From contig CM060193.1 in NCBI GenBank assembly GCA_030549335.1, forward strand, positions 41,773,391 through 41,837,390: a stretch of 64,000 nt of DNA. Direction: 5' to 3'. This DNA comes from Pontederia crassipes (taxonomy: Eukaryota > Streptophyta > Magnoliopsida > Commelinales > Pontederiaceae). Shown piece by piece: positions 60,901 to 64,000 of the stretch. A model generated the notes under the pieces. That model did no database searches. It had not been told where the DNA came from and saw only the letters and a program-made list of their open reading frames with translations. Positions within the stretch are counted from its first letter, which is position 1, and each line of letters opens with the position of its first letter. Made by a program: the position numbers and the translations under genes.

Positions 60901-61238
60901 AGGTAATTCTCTTTCAGCAATAAGCATGTTTTAAGTAAGTAGGCCTACATTGTTCCCTTGTTGAAGCACTTTGGAACATTTTCAGTTGCCTTATGGAGAA
61001 GGTTCTTCTCTTGCTGACATTTTTGGGCATCTGGAGCACAACAGGTATCAGAAAGCACCCAAATGTCGACGTGGATTTATTTCATCATTGAAGCTTGGCA
61101 GTTTTATTATTTTGACGTCATATATATATATATATATATTGTTATCTTGATCTCAGGGAGAAGCTTGGTATTGAAGAATACAGTATTAGTCAATCTACGT
61201 TGGAAACCATATTCAATCACTTCGCTGCCACCCAATAG
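6511..61238 (+). CDS. ABCA1: ABCA1/AOH-type full-size ABC transporter, 34 3' exons (5'-partial)
   Basis: Full-size ABCA transporters have the order TMD1-NBD1-TMD2-NBD2 and couple ATP hydrolysis to lipid-type substrate movement across membranes; the substrate of the plant protein is not established. Exons: 6511-6571, 6681-6767, 12362-12594, 12690-12804, 12874-12963, 15774-15988, 16069-16178, 17410-17516, 17940-18002, 30236-30322, 30409-30507, 30585-30769, 36645-36699, 36784-36855, 40411-41103, 41245-41423, 41680-41890, 43254-43337, 48025-48066, 48145-48241, 48353-48480, 51580-51684, 53563-53709, 56460-56717, 56870-57005, 57318-57397, 57482-57589, 57710-57860, 58019-58155, 58267-58341, 58409-58706, 60067-60200, 60986-61044, 61157-61238. 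All junctions are GT-AG and the phases agree throughout (4,783 nt; 1,593 residues plus TAG). No stop or frameshift was seen. The family is about 1,880 residues long, so the first ~290 lie upstream of the window. Family assignment rests on recalled similarity to Arabidopsis ABCA1 along the whole length. Confidence 0.96.
7000..8600 (-). mobile_element. L1-type LINE fragments including a reverse-transcriptase palm relic
   Basis: A minus-strand tail with a perfect 10-bp stem hairpin (7015-7040, GGATGACTAG/CTAGTCATCC) marks the 3' end. [21 protein letters not shown] (about 7530-7460) is decayed zf-RVT. At 8560-8400, [13 protein letters not shown] and [17 protein letters not shown] are the reverse-transcriptase YADD-box region; YADD reads YADG here, so a catalytic aspartate is lost. 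Internal segments are rearranged. A second tail hairpin at 8587-8613 may belong to another copy. Confidence 0.65.
8640..9111. mobile_element. GC-rich LINE 5'-region-like segment
   Basis: This is unlike its AT-rich surroundings. Phrases such as CCCCGGTGGTGCCAC and GTCACCGGCGA-like runs recur in the 5' part of the LINE at 25060-25150, suggesting it is the 5' leader of a related copy. It is joined at about 9112 to a minus-strand LINE fragment. Orientation and exact limits are uncertain. Confidence 0.4.
9112..9530 (-). mobile_element. L1-type LINE ORF2 fragment
   Basis: Minus-strand text [20 protein letters not shown] and [17 protein letters not shown] matches the same region of the copy at 38205-39292. 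There is no 3' tail, so this is an internal piece. Confidence 0.6.
9560..10736. other. Probable LTR-retrotransposon remnant
   Basis: Contains TATATAAAGGG (about 9783) and two near-identical phrases ending TTTCATAGTTAGTTTTAGA. A duplicated 30-odd-bp phrase with CCCCTGTTCTGCTACTG lies around 9868 and 9906. Next comes CACAACGTATCAGG (about 9957), which resembles an LTR 3' end plus a decayed tRNA-Met primer site. No coding domains remain, and nothing is recognised beyond about 10040. Confidence 0.35.
10745..11853. mobile_element. Non-autonomous hAT-like DNA transposon with nested SINE
   Basis: Flanked by a perfect 8-bp duplication, GTGTGCCA (10737-10744 and 11854-11861), the hAT hallmark. Inverted ends: ATGTTGTCAAACTCG (10745) and CGAGTTTGACAACAT (11835-11849). 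The right end has four extra bases (TGCT) before the duplication. There is no transposase. An Au SINE sits at 11029-11196, followed by a TA run. The 11230-11700 part is GC- and GA-rich and opens long chance ORFs. Confidence 0.72.
11029..11196 (+). mobile_element. Au SINE, copy 2 (3'-truncated)
   Basis: Has the Au core but stops at GGGACCGGCT, lacking the usual ATAAAACATAGGCGGAGTT end. CTATTAATA occurs at both borders and may be the target duplication. Inserted in the hAT-like element. Confidence 0.85.
13025..13228. repeat. Tandem duplication in intron 5
   Basis: Two units of about 79 bp, offset by 125 bp (13025-13103 and 13150-13228), share TGTGGCATGTATGAAGTT and TCTAGACAATTTCAA. Confidence 0.75.
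13398..14772 (-). repeat. LTR-like dispersed repeat, copy B (1.4 kb)
   Basis: Partner of 2250-3686, with the same order of motifs from start to end and many substitutions and small indels. It has a TATATAAAGGGG box on the minus strand near 14375. It abuts the following LINE copy at about 14772. Confidence 0.5.
14773..15667 (+). mobile_element. L1-type LINE, 3' part
   Basis: Encodes [20 protein letters not shown] and [18 protein letters not shown] (zf-RVT) in frames broken by a stop at 15225. It ends with the hairpin 15621-15647 and CTCCTAAAAAAAAG, about 110 bp before ABCA1 exon 6. Confidence 0.85.
16069..30769 (+). CDS. ABCA1: ABCA1 exons 7-12: nucleotide-binding domain 1
   Basis: All ATP-site motifs are present. 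Walker A (GHNGAGKST) is split across the exon 7/8 junction (16178 and 17410). The Q-loop ([12 protein letters not shown]) is in exon 9 (17940-18002). The signature ([10 protein letters not shown]) is in exon 11 (30409-30507). Walker B, D-loop and H-loop ([24 protein letters not shown]) are in exon 12 (30585-30769). A 12.2-kb intron (18003-30235) separates the Q-loop from the helical subdomain encoded by exon 10 ([18 protein letters not shown]). The domain ends with [10 protein letters not shown] at 30769. Nothing catalytic is missing, so the site is predicted to be active. Confidence 0.96.
16179..17409. other. Intron 7, no element identified
   Basis: AT-rich. Two short LINE-tail-like hairpins are present: 16402-16426 and 17033-17061 (GGATGACTAC...GTAATCATCC followed by TTTTT). 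They may be relics of tails; nothing else is recognised. Confidence 0.4.
18003..20250. other. Intron 9, 5' part: unclassified AT-rich sequence
   Basis: No exon or defined element. A partial LINE-tail-like phrase (TAGAGGGAAAAGGATGACTA) lies at about 19224-19243. Only short ORFs are present. Confidence 0.35.
20253..20980 (-). mobile_element. L1-type LINE ORF2 fragment
   Basis: Minus-strand text [20 protein letters not shown] is the zf-RVT start. The downstream part reads [20 protein letters not shown] and then [15 protein letters not shown], equivalent to the 3' end of ORF2 in other copies. It has frameshifts and no 3' tail. Confidence 0.72.
21476..21755 (-). mobile_element. TRIM (terminal-repeat retrotransposon in miniature)
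   Basis: Two direct 73-74-bp terminal repeats (21476-21549 and 21683-21755) read on the minus strand TGTTAAGAATATAAAATCAA to GGTTAGCACATCA. The internal 133 bp starts with TATCAGAGCC (initiator tRNA-Met primer site) and ends with a purine-rich AGGAGAAG tract. It has no coding capacity. These are the diagnostic features of a TRIM. Confidence 0.78.
21756..24494 (-). mobile_element. Copia retrotransposon fragment: leader, gag, protease, integrase
   Basis: On the minus strand gag starts at about 24025 and runs to a CCHC knuckle (begins CGYCNK, about 23252). Next come the protease motif [12 protein letters not shown] (about 22970) and the integrase with the HLGHPS-type zinc region and catalytic-core text [12 protein letters not shown] and [14 protein letters not shown] (22346-21750). 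Stops interrupt it at 23732-23734, 23252-23254, 22712-22714 and 22416-22418, and there is one frame slip near 22690. Reverse transcriptase and RNase H are absent: the fragment ends at the TRIM. The leader (24040-24490) is rich in repeated GCAGATCT-like words. Confidence 0.85.
24495..24703 (+). mobile_element. TRIM, partial copy (primer site to 3' terminal repeat)
   Basis: Starts at TGGTATCAGAG (24495, initiator tRNA-Met primer site). It ends with GAGGGGAAG (polypurine tract, 24621-24629) and one 74-bp terminal repeat (24630-24703). It is the same family as 21476-21755 but inverted to it, and it lacks its 5' repeat, where the copia leader is joined instead. Confidence 0.75.
24932..27976 (+). 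mobile_element. Internally deleted L1-type LINE carrying ORF1
   Basis: A perfect 15-bp target duplication, GATTTAATATAGCAT, lies at 24917-24931 and 27977-27991. The element has a GC-rich leader with CGGCGGTGCCACC repeats, ORF1 (25329-27521), then a jump straight to the zf-RVT remnant ([16 protein letters not shown], about 27665-27712). It ends in the hairpin 27929-27958 and CTCCTAAAAAAA. Endonuclease and reverse transcriptase are missing. Confidence 0.9.
25329..27521 (+). CDS. LINE ORF1 (nucleic-acid-binding, two CCHC zinc knuckles)
   Basis: A 730-codon open frame inside the deleted LINE. Residues 36-49 ([14 protein letters not shown]) and 55-68 ([14 protein letters not shown]) are CX2CX4HX4C knuckles. 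Residues about 85-275 form a folded, RRM/DUF4283-like region (e.g. [19 protein letters not shown]). Residues about 280-560 are Pro/Ser/Thr-rich. The C-terminal part carries two related segments ([10 protein letters not shown] and SSTPLSPRD). Knuckles ahead of the folded domain is the order I recall from monocot LINE ORF1. The start is the first methionine of the frame and is unproven. Expected role: RNA-binding chaperone in the LINE particle. Confidence 0.75.
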   Translation: MRPRLHALGEGWASYARPLISTRRRRSTGNQVAVHCFKCLEKGHLARVCTGPLRCLRCRGTGHRRDACPLPLPAASHSPRAPAMAPSAAESPVIKIPWSMELQQNVDFLHGCLVGELSGTVPDRARLWSAIILGVGATTPFHLSRFAPNLWLIVPGSPQQRETLLATPSSLPPDGRVVWRPWRISDGTLTSPPMMRRTIRLRGIPLHLLRPEVISAAVHCFGTATAVAIPIAGSPDLLAVSVEVEMWANCRPPPSVVLQAGDATFVVSVHLETSASSWANVVARRPASPPRASAFADSIRQTVQVVRTRTGVHPSLVAPYGIQIPPKPGTIVSNQPIQHAANLVASPLHTQSSSFSSIQPILAQPLLCPRRTRSLPPLTNRAPPSPSIRAPPTSPTQLPSFSTTPTPPATTAPNLDHPSSPRASPILPSPPSQPLSLLQRCLNSPHLTSTAAQGLTPALHLLSSNHLPSPSSTKPSTPLAFPHLPSLSLVSSVSRSALPHHANQPTPPPSQSPAQPPWLTSPCPGDTEAQQPPIGPPAATPLSQGVMNTKSAAISRCYRRRRPLLPAPQLPAGTRQPTPSCPTPSSPRDGIIADVQLAQGDCLLAGRPDDEVALVEAAAGFRDTRRRPRRPPAGARQPMTSSSTPLSPRDRPTNEEQSAQEDCHLAGSLDDEGYLVTAVVGSRDTRRHPRRRTILHRSLQRLLALSRTGHKKSSIMSRGLTPRGSDTFSV
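27992..29525 (-). mobile_element. Decayed copia (SIRE-like) gag region
   Basis: On the minus strand a knuckle-like [15 protein letters not shown] (about 28350-28300) is followed by a decayed WVPK-type gag end. At 29521-29339, [20 protein letters not shown]-like text may belong to the same element. There are many stops. The sequence left of the deleted LINE (24704-24916) was contiguous with this before that insertion. A LINE tail is inserted at 28840-28930. Assignment is weak. Confidence 0.4.
28840..28930 (+). mobile_element. L1-type LINE, ~90-bp 3' stub
   Basis: GCACTTGTACATTTTGACAT, then ATATATACATGGATGGAAAT, then the hairpin 28884-28914 and CTCCTAAAAAAAA. Only the terminal 3' UTR is present. 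Confidence 0.8.
29880..29965 (+). mobile_element. L1-type LINE relic (ORF2 3' end)
   Basis: TTTTTTGTAGGGAGAGATAC and GTACACCATGTCTTGTATTT match the RNRVIFxGER...VHH part of other copies. No tail remains. Confidence 0.45.
31097..31639. mobile_element. Non-autonomous hAT-like element (MITE), 543 bp
   Basis: A perfect 8-bp duplication GTTGAGGG (31089-31096 and 31640-31647) flanks inverted ends CAGTGTTGTAA and TTAAAACACTG. The interior has AT-rich sequence and then a GC-rich half with repeated CCGGGTCGGCCG words. No transposase. Confidence 0.82.
31868..33240 (-). mobile_element. L1-type LINE, 3' half with internal tandem duplication
   Basis: Minus-strand tail hairpin at 31884-31914. ORF2 remnants: [23 protein letters not shown] (32150-32080), zf-RVT text (32390-32240), and [14 protein letters not shown] (about 33115-33075), which lies downstream of reverse transcriptase in plant LINEs. 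It contains a 154-bp tandem duplication and a 17-C run. Confidence 0.75.
32923..33220. repeat. 154-bp tandem duplication inside a LINE
   Basis: Unit 1 (32923-33076) and unit 2 (33077-33220) share GCCAAGTTGGTGGTGC at their starts and CAAGTGGACTCCTCGGCGC internally. Unit 1 carries a run of 17 C (32960-32976). Confidence 0.85.
33255..34107 (-). mobile_element. L1-type LINE with ORF2 internal deletion
   Basis: Minus-strand tail hairpin 33271-33298. The frame reads [16 protein letters not shown] (about 34060-34015) and [13 protein letters not shown] (about 33685-33647), reverse-transcriptase blocks with YADD changed to YVDN. It then jumps from LFGAASGL (about 33605) straight to [20 protein letters not shown] (about 33510-33450). 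The connecting and zinc-binding part is missing. Confidence 0.75.
34108..34528 (+). mobile_element. L1-type LINE, 5'-truncated, head-to-head with the previous copy
   Basis: Begins abruptly within the zf-RVT ([19 protein letters not shown]), shifts frame once, and ends in the hairpin 34480-34506 and CTCTCAAGAAAAAAAA. It joins the inverted copy at about 34108. Confidence 0.82.
34986..35208 (-). mobile_element. L1-type LINE, 223-bp 5'-truncated insertion with target duplication
   Basis: A perfect 15-bp duplication GATGACTAGGTTCTT lies at 34971-34985 and 35209-35223. Inside are a T-run, the hairpin 35002-35031 and 3' UTR sequence. The target itself looks like a LINE-type tail hairpin (GACTAG...CTAGTC), so this is a nested insertion. 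Confidence 0.88.
35224..36080. other. Intron 12 remainder
   Basis: TG/TA microsatellite (35232-35258), an AAAAAC-rich tract (about 35290-35320), then AT-rich sequence with no recognised element. 36294-36640 is likewise featureless and leads into exon 13. Confidence 0.4.
36096..36278 (+). mobile_element. Au SINE, copy 3
   Basis: Complete Au core and CATAGACGGA end, with a 15-bp duplication GTTTCTCAAATCTTC at 36081-36095 and 36279-36293. Confidence 0.93.
36645..41890 (+). CDS. ABCA1: ABCA1 exons 13-17: post-NBD1 subdomain and start of the large extracellular loop
   Basis: Exons 13 and 14 (36645-36699, 36784-36855) give [18 protein letters not shown] and a segment on [20 protein letters not shown]. 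Exon 15 (40411-41103, 231 codons, the largest) carries the subfamily-A hallmark [14 protein letters not shown], a variable linker, and the re-entry helix [19 protein letters not shown]. It then enters the extracellular domain with [17 protein letters not shown], a seven-glycine run. Exons 16 and 17 (41245-41423, 41680-41890) continue the loop with LGYTVLHN-like and [10 protein letters not shown] stretches. The donor after exon 15 (AAG|gttttc) is weak but keeps the frame; reading through it reaches a stop at 41181. Confidence 0.93.
37040..37690 (-). mobile_element. Divergent LINE fragment
   Basis: On the minus strand around 37470-37280 the text [20 protein letters not shown] and [13 protein letters not shown] matches the zf-RVT pattern. 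It differs much more than the main family, so it is an older or different LINE. It includes a 41-bp tandem duplication (37320-37401) that falls between the two motifs. No tail hairpin. Confidence 0.6.
37725..37808 (+). mobile_element. Au SINE, copy 4: 84-bp deleted copy with a 33-bp flanking duplication
   Basis: Has the Au start and CACTAGGTGGGGTCGGCTAC, then skips to GAGATTCGACAGGGTTTTAC and stops at CTGACTGTC. A perfect 33-bp direct repeat flanks it (37692-37724 and 37809-37841). Confidence 0.88.
38205..39292 (+). mobile_element. L1-type LINE, best-preserved 3' third of ORF2
   Basis: Open from 38428 to 39006: [40 protein letters not shown] and [18 protein letters not shown] (zf-RVT). One frame change then leads to [15 protein letters not shown]. 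It ends in the hairpin 39247-39272 and TTCTCAAAAAAAAAA. It sits inside the LTR of the copia relic below. Confidence 0.87.
39293..39910 (-). mobile_element. Copia RNase H end, polypurine tract and 3' LTR start
   Basis: On the minus strand [18 protein letters not shown] and [16 protein letters not shown] (39715-39491) are the copia RNase H end. Further down come CTTGAGGGGAAG (polypurine tract, about 39357-39368) and TGTGACAAATCATATACATG (LTR start, near 39356). The LTR is cut by the LINE at 39292; similar AT-rich sequence at 38100-38204 may be its continuation. Confidence 0.75.
41891..43253. other. Intron 17 with a diverged tandem duplication
   Basis: Two related stretches, about 42255-42444 and 42489-42668, share CCATCATATG, GGTTGAGTGGATGACCA and ACAAAGTCAGA in the same order. 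No element otherwise. Confidence 0.6.
43254..56717 (+). CDS. ABCA1: ABCA1 exons 18-24: second transmembrane domain
   Basis: Exon 18 (43254-43337) encodes a helix around [17 protein letters not shown]. Exon 19 (48025-48066) is a 14-codon micro-exon, [14 protein letters not shown]. Exon 20 (48145-48241) gives [20 protein letters not shown]. Exon 21 (48353-48480) has [18 protein letters not shown]. Exon 22 (51580-51684) has [20 protein letters not shown]. Exon 23 (53563-53709) has [20 protein letters not shown]. Exon 24 (56460-56717) contains the last helix and a charged linker to NBD2. Six or so membrane helices match the ABCA pattern. Introns of 4.7, 3.1, 1.9 and 2.75 kb separate them. Confidence 0.95.
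43548..44345 (-). mobile_element. L1-type LINE, 3' third, degraded
   Basis: Minus-strand text [19 protein letters not shown] (about 43815-43760) and [10 protein letters not shown] (about 44125-44095), with upstream [20 protein letters not shown] (about 44305-44245). The 3' tail (43552-43600) is decayed and the phrase CTTTTCAAAGGGT occurs on both sides of it. Confidence 0.75.
44346..48024. other. Intron 18 remainder: AT-rich, with a triplicated ~80-bp repeat
   Basis: Three units at about 44995-45074, 45074-45154 and 45154-45243 share TCAATA(C/T)GTATCC, ATGATCAT and CAATCATGAGT-like text. The other 3 kb shows no exon, element ends or long ORFs. Confidence 0.6.
48481..49133. other. Intron 21, first part
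   Basis: Contains a 16-C run (48726-48741) and a short chance ORF. Nothing recognised. Confidence 0.35.
49149..49332 (+). mobile_element. Au SINE, copy 5
   Basis: Full Au core and CATAGGCGGAG end. 15-bp duplication TACTGATTAAAGCCA at 49134-49148 and 49333-49347. Confidence 0.93.
49348..50665. other. Unclassified repeat-like sequence, possible LTR remnant
   Basis: Moderately GC-rich compared with the surroundings, with no coding domains. TTTGTATATAGGCTTCAAGT (about 50110) could be a TATA region of an LTR, but no terminal repeat pair is visible. A TA microsatellite lies at 50591-50614. Confidence 0.3.
50666..50790 (+). mobile_element. L1-type LINE, 125-bp 3' stub
   Basis: GGAGAGTGTTTACATGTACA, a TA run, the hairpin 50749-50779 and CCTCTAAAAAAAAAA. 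Confidence 0.85.
50884..50948 (+). mobile_element. L1-type LINE tail-only relic
   Basis: Hairpin 50893-50921 (GGATGACCACC...GGTAGTCATTC) followed by TATCAAAAAAGAAAAAAAA, 90 bp after the preceding stub. Confidence 0.6.
50949..51579. other. Intron 21, last part
   Basis: Purine-rich unclassified sequence with a short tandem (AGGATTGCAGGGTTTCAATTT twice, about 51262-51312). No element identified. Confidence 0.35.
52403..52585 (+). mobile_element. Au SINE, copy 6
   Basis: Full-length Au core ending ATATAGGCGGAGTT. No duplication at its immediate borders. AAAATGGCTTC occurs at 52255-52265 and 52589-52599. Confidence 0.9.
54640..54823 (+). mobile_element. Au SINE, copy 7
   Basis: Full-length Au core ending ATATAGGCGGAGT. 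The repeat of the sequence just after its 3' end (TATCATGGTGAT, 54824-54835) lies not at its 5' end but 244 bp upstream (54384-54395). Confidence 0.9.
54836..56459. other. Intron 23 remainder, nothing recognised
   Basis: AT-rich with short chance ORFs. 51685-52402, 52586-53562 and 53710-54383 are similar in character, apart from a poly-T run near 51840-51855. Confidence 0.4.
56870..61238 (+). CDS. ABCA1: ABCA1 exons 25-34: nucleotide-binding domain 2 and C-terminus
   Basis: Walker A (GTNGAGKTT) is in exon 25 (56870-57005). The Q-loop ([12 protein letters not shown]) opens exon 27 (57482-57589). The signature ([10 protein letters not shown]) and Walker B ([12 protein letters not shown]) lie in exons 28/29 (57710-57860, 58019-58155), and the H-loop ([12 protein letters not shown]) is in exon 29. 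Exons 30-33 give the C-terminal regulatory region ([31 protein letters not shown]). Exon 34 (61157-61238) ends [20 protein letters not shown] then TAG, essentially the family's usual C-terminus. The tail after NBD2 has normal length. Exons here are tightly packed compared with the 5' half. Confidence 0.96.
58707..60066. other. Intron 31, nothing but a possible LINE-tail hairpin
   Basis: GGAATGATTTACAA...TTGGTTAATCATCC (59267-59296) followed by TTTCTCCCCTCAAAACAAG resembles an old plus-strand LINE tail. The rest is AT-rich and featureless, as is intron 32 (60201-60985). Confidence 0.4.
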
Positions 61239-63443
61239 AGGTAAAGAGGGGACATGTACAGAAGCTTTGTAACTATATGGTTACAGGACGTATCCCCGGA
61301 CTTCTAATTGAGGATAAATGGATCTCCTCACTTTCACATACTGCGGAATACCAAGGCGTACATAGTGAACTGGCAACTAATCATACAAGCAACAAAAGAA
61401 TGAACTTAGTCATAGAAGATCACATGGACCGGTGAAATCTTTGTATGAGTATGATACAAATCATTTTCTGATTCATCTTTTTTTTATCATACGAGAGGGA
61501 ATTTGGGAAACTTCTTCGCCCTTTGTGTTCGACTGATCTTTCTGAAAATTTTAGCCCTCACAACCACATTCACTTTTTATGGACAGAAAATTATTGGGTA
61601 AATAAAAAAAAATCAAACTTTTACTTTCTCGTAACTTTTATTGTTTTAGAAAAATGTTAATTTTTAAATCGATTTTATTTCTCTGTCGTAATTTGTTAAG
61701 ATAAAAATGTTGGGTCGATAATTACTACACAAGTAATTGAATCGCAGTTTAATGCTTTTTATTACTTGTGATATTTAATTATAGTATTATTCTAGATGCA
61801 TATAGTCTAAATTTTGATTGATTTTAGATAATATTTTGGTCATGAATTTTTAAAATTTAAATTTTTTGTAATGTCGTGTTAATAATATTTTATTTGAAAA
61901 TTAATTTTAGCGTCTACTTATACCAGAATTAAAATATAGGAAATTGTAATAAAGCTAAAATATATAATATAAACTTATATCAGCTGAAGTGGCACCAAGA
62001 AAAAATAGAATGAAAAAGTATAATCCTAAAATTTAAGACTCGAGTGGATTCTAGTAAAATAAAAAATACATATTAATATTAATATTGTAAAAAAAACAAA
62101 CGCCGTATGTTATTTTTTTAAAAAATACTAAAATAAAATCAGAAATAAAATAAATAAAATGGAGGAAAGAATCGAACAAAACCAAACATTTAGTCGATGA
62201 GCAAAAGCAACTCCGAGCATTTAGTCGATATAAACTCTGGCTCGGAAGCACGTGACGGTGAAATAATATAGGATTATTTCTTTAAATCTCTAACAAACTG
62301 CAACGATTTCTCATGTGAATTATGAAATTATCATTGAATTTTATCGCAATTTTATCCTGTTGACTTTTTTTATTATTTTTCAATTTTTTAATTGTGAAAA
62401 GATTAAAATGCACTTTCAACAATTATTCTCTCTTAATGTTGAAAAAAATAATATAATTAATATAAAAACTAAAAATATTAAAAATATATATTTGACATTG
62501 TGACTTATCAAAAATATTTTATTTTAAACATTAAAAGAGAGGATTTAAGTGAAAATTATGGTAAAATTTAATAACATAATTTAGGATTAGATGTCAAAAA
62601 TGTTATATTTTAGAAAAAATTTAAGAAAATAACCCAATAATATATCCAAGCATTTGGAGCACTTTGAATTATGCCACCTTGAAAGCTGCAATTCCTTTCA
62701 TTCTTTCTAAATCCTTTCTTTCTGTTACATAAACTAGAGAGAGAGAGAGAGAGAGAGAGAATTCTTGTTCTGTTAATTCCTTTTCAAGGCACGTTGTCTT
62801 ACCTCTTGAATGAAAAAGTTTGAGTTCCTTTTCAAGAGAAACAAAAAGGTTGTCATTTCCTTTCAAGAAAGGTGTCATCTTACTTTTTGAACAAAGAAAA
62901 GGTTGTAGTGTATTAGAGTCCGTTTAGAATCAAATAAAAGGTGTTTTAGCAGATTCTCCAAACGAGATCCGCAAGCTAGAAAAAGGAAGTGCCTCCTATG
63001 CATCTATTTACGTTCCTTCATATTATCACATAGGCTTCCAATCCTGAAAATATATTTTGATAGTCTTTTCAAATTATACACAAATCCAAAAGCAGTGGTA
63101 TGAAATTGAACCAGAATATCATAAGGACTTCAAACGTTTCAAAGTAAATTTCCCAATGTTTCCGATCATAGAGCAATTCGCAACAAATCGACAGATTGAG
63201 CATCGCCTTTGAGCAACAAAGCTTAATAACATAGAAAATATTGGATACAGAAAAGAAAATGACAATAAACTTACACCAACAGCTAAGCTTATTTGGACTT
63301 GAAGAATAATCCTCAGCAAGAAGGAACAATAAACCTCACCGAGAAGAGCACAAGAGATACTGCATTTGAAGAAAGAATGATTCTGCCAGAAAAGCAGACT
63401 TGCGTATGTGGGCCAAGAATGCTAGCGATTTATCATTGGCATA
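61239..63443. other. Convergent intergenic region with the 3' UTRs of both genes
   Basis: The ABCA1 stop is at 61236-61238, and the first AATAAA-like hexamer downstream on the + strand is at 61601, a plausible poly(A) signal. The RETICULATA-like stop is at 63444-63446 on the - strand, so its 3' UTR lies below that. The middle, about 61620-62640, is extremely AT-rich with only short chance ORFs. A (GA)n run sits at 62736-62760. No other gene or recognisable element is seen. Confidence 0.6.
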
Positions 63444-63716
63444 TCATTCACGAACTTTTTGGACCCCCACCCAACGTGCATAGTCAACCCACCTGCAAAT
63501 CAAAATATTTGAAATATATATATCAGGCAATTAATCCACATTTGAAGCACTAGAAAAAATCATGGGATACAATGGCCAATAAGCACTCACAATAAGGACC
63601 CCAGGAAAGTGTTTCCTGTGCGAACTGCAAAGCACAAAGCACTCAAGGCGAGCTTCTGGTTATGCAGGAGGGGCTCCAAAATTCGTTGTTCAATGACACC
63701 AGCTAGTATCTGATAC
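63444..63716 (-). CDS. RETICULATA/RETICULATA-related (DUF3411) protein, last two coding exons
   Basis: On the minus strand an exon at 63716-63591 encodes YQILAGVIEQRILEPLLHNQ and then KLALSALCFAVRTGNTFLGS. It is spliced (TT|gtgagt ... ttgcag|G) to 63492-63444, which reads WVDYARWVGVQKVRE and ends in TGA. Phases agree: the split codon TT|G gives Leu. The pattern NLRYQxxxGxIE, then RTxN...G, then WxDxARxxGxQ at the extreme C-terminus, is what I recall for the plant DUF3411 family (RETICULATA and RETICULATA-related), chloroplast-envelope membrane proteins that affect leaf mesophyll development. Upstream exons lie beyond 64000. Which paralogue it is cannot be told from 57 residues. Confidence 0.75.
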
Positions 63717-64000
63717 CTGGAAGGTAGGAAGGATTCATGAACTGATAATTTGTAGTAATGAAGCAAAATATTGGTGTCTTTCATCAGATTAAAAGAGAAT
63801 GATGAATGGGAATGTTGCCCTGAAGAACATAGGGAATAAGGGTACACAATCGTGTTAGCATAGTTCTTGCAACCAACCCCTTGTCTCCTTTTCTTTTCTT
63901 TAGATTTTTGTTTCCTTTTTCCCATGACTAACTTTCATGTCAAATTTCTTAAAACAAACTGTTGATTGTAACTTTTTTTAAAACGAAAAGACTTTCTTGG

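Noticed and set aside
11201-61139. TA runs at 11201-11219, 50591-50614 and 61121-61139
   Set aside because: Ordinary plant microsatellites; listed only for completeness.
63293-63553. Plus-strand 86-codon ORF
   Set aside because: It is antisense to the RETICULATA-like terminal exon and has no similarity of its own.
1-64000. CRISPR arrays, bacterial operons, rRNA genes, viral genomes
   Set aside because: No regularly spaced repeats, polycistronic bacterial gene layout, rRNA sequence or viral genes beyond retrotransposon relics were seen.

Overview
The window is nuclear DNA from a flowering plant. It is AT-rich, has GT-AG introns, and carries plant-type retrotransposons. Its backbone is one very large gene on the + strand: the last 34 exons (6511-61238) of a full-size ABC transporter of subfamily A, the plant ABCA1 (AOH) type. 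I joined the exons by hand. They give one uninterrupted frame of 1,593 residues plus the stop, with both nucleotide-binding domains complete. The 5' exons, about 290 residues judged by family length, lie before position 1. Coding sequence is about 4.8 kb of the 54.7 kb between the first visible exon and the stop.

A second gene enters from the right on the - strand. Its last two coding exons (63591-63716 and 63444-63492) encode the C-terminus of a RETICULATA/RETICULATA-related (DUF3411) chloroplast membrane protein. The two genes converge across about 2.2 kb (61239-63443).

Most of the rest is intron filled with mobile elements. One L1-type LINE family dominates, with about 18 mostly 5'-truncated copies in both orientations. 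Many end in a 3' hairpin (GGATGAC...GTCATCC) followed by CTCCTAAAA or CTCAAAA. One internally deleted copy (24932-27976) has a 730-codon ORF1 and a perfect 15-bp target-site duplication (TSD). There are seven Au SINEs, all in gene-sense orientation and several with clear TSDs. I also see two hAT-like elements with 8-bp TSDs, a TRIM element, a TRIM-flanked copia gag-integrase fragment (21476-24703), other copia relics, a pair of 1.4-kb LTR-like repeats, and several tandem duplications.

Layout. 1-6510: intron with a Tourist-like element, SINE, LTR-like repeat and LINEs. 6511-18002: exons 1-9 (first membrane domain, Walker A and Q-loop of NBD1). 18003-30235: a 12.2-kb intron with LINEs, copia/TRIM and the ORF1-bearing LINE. 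30236-30769: NBD1 signature and Walker B. 30770-40410: two element-rich introns. 40411-43337: post-NBD1 region and extracellular domain. 43338-56717: second membrane domain. 56870-61238: NBD2 and C-terminus. 61239-64000: intergenic and RETICULATA-like exons.

The species cannot be fixed. ABCA1 is reported missing from rice, which argues against a grass. The LINE ORF1 has its zinc knuckles at the N-terminus, as I recall from monocot LINEs. A non-grass monocot is a tentative guess. I found no bacterial-type system, CRISPR array, rRNA or intact tRNA gene. The interest is in how the elements are built and how an intact gene is maintained around them.
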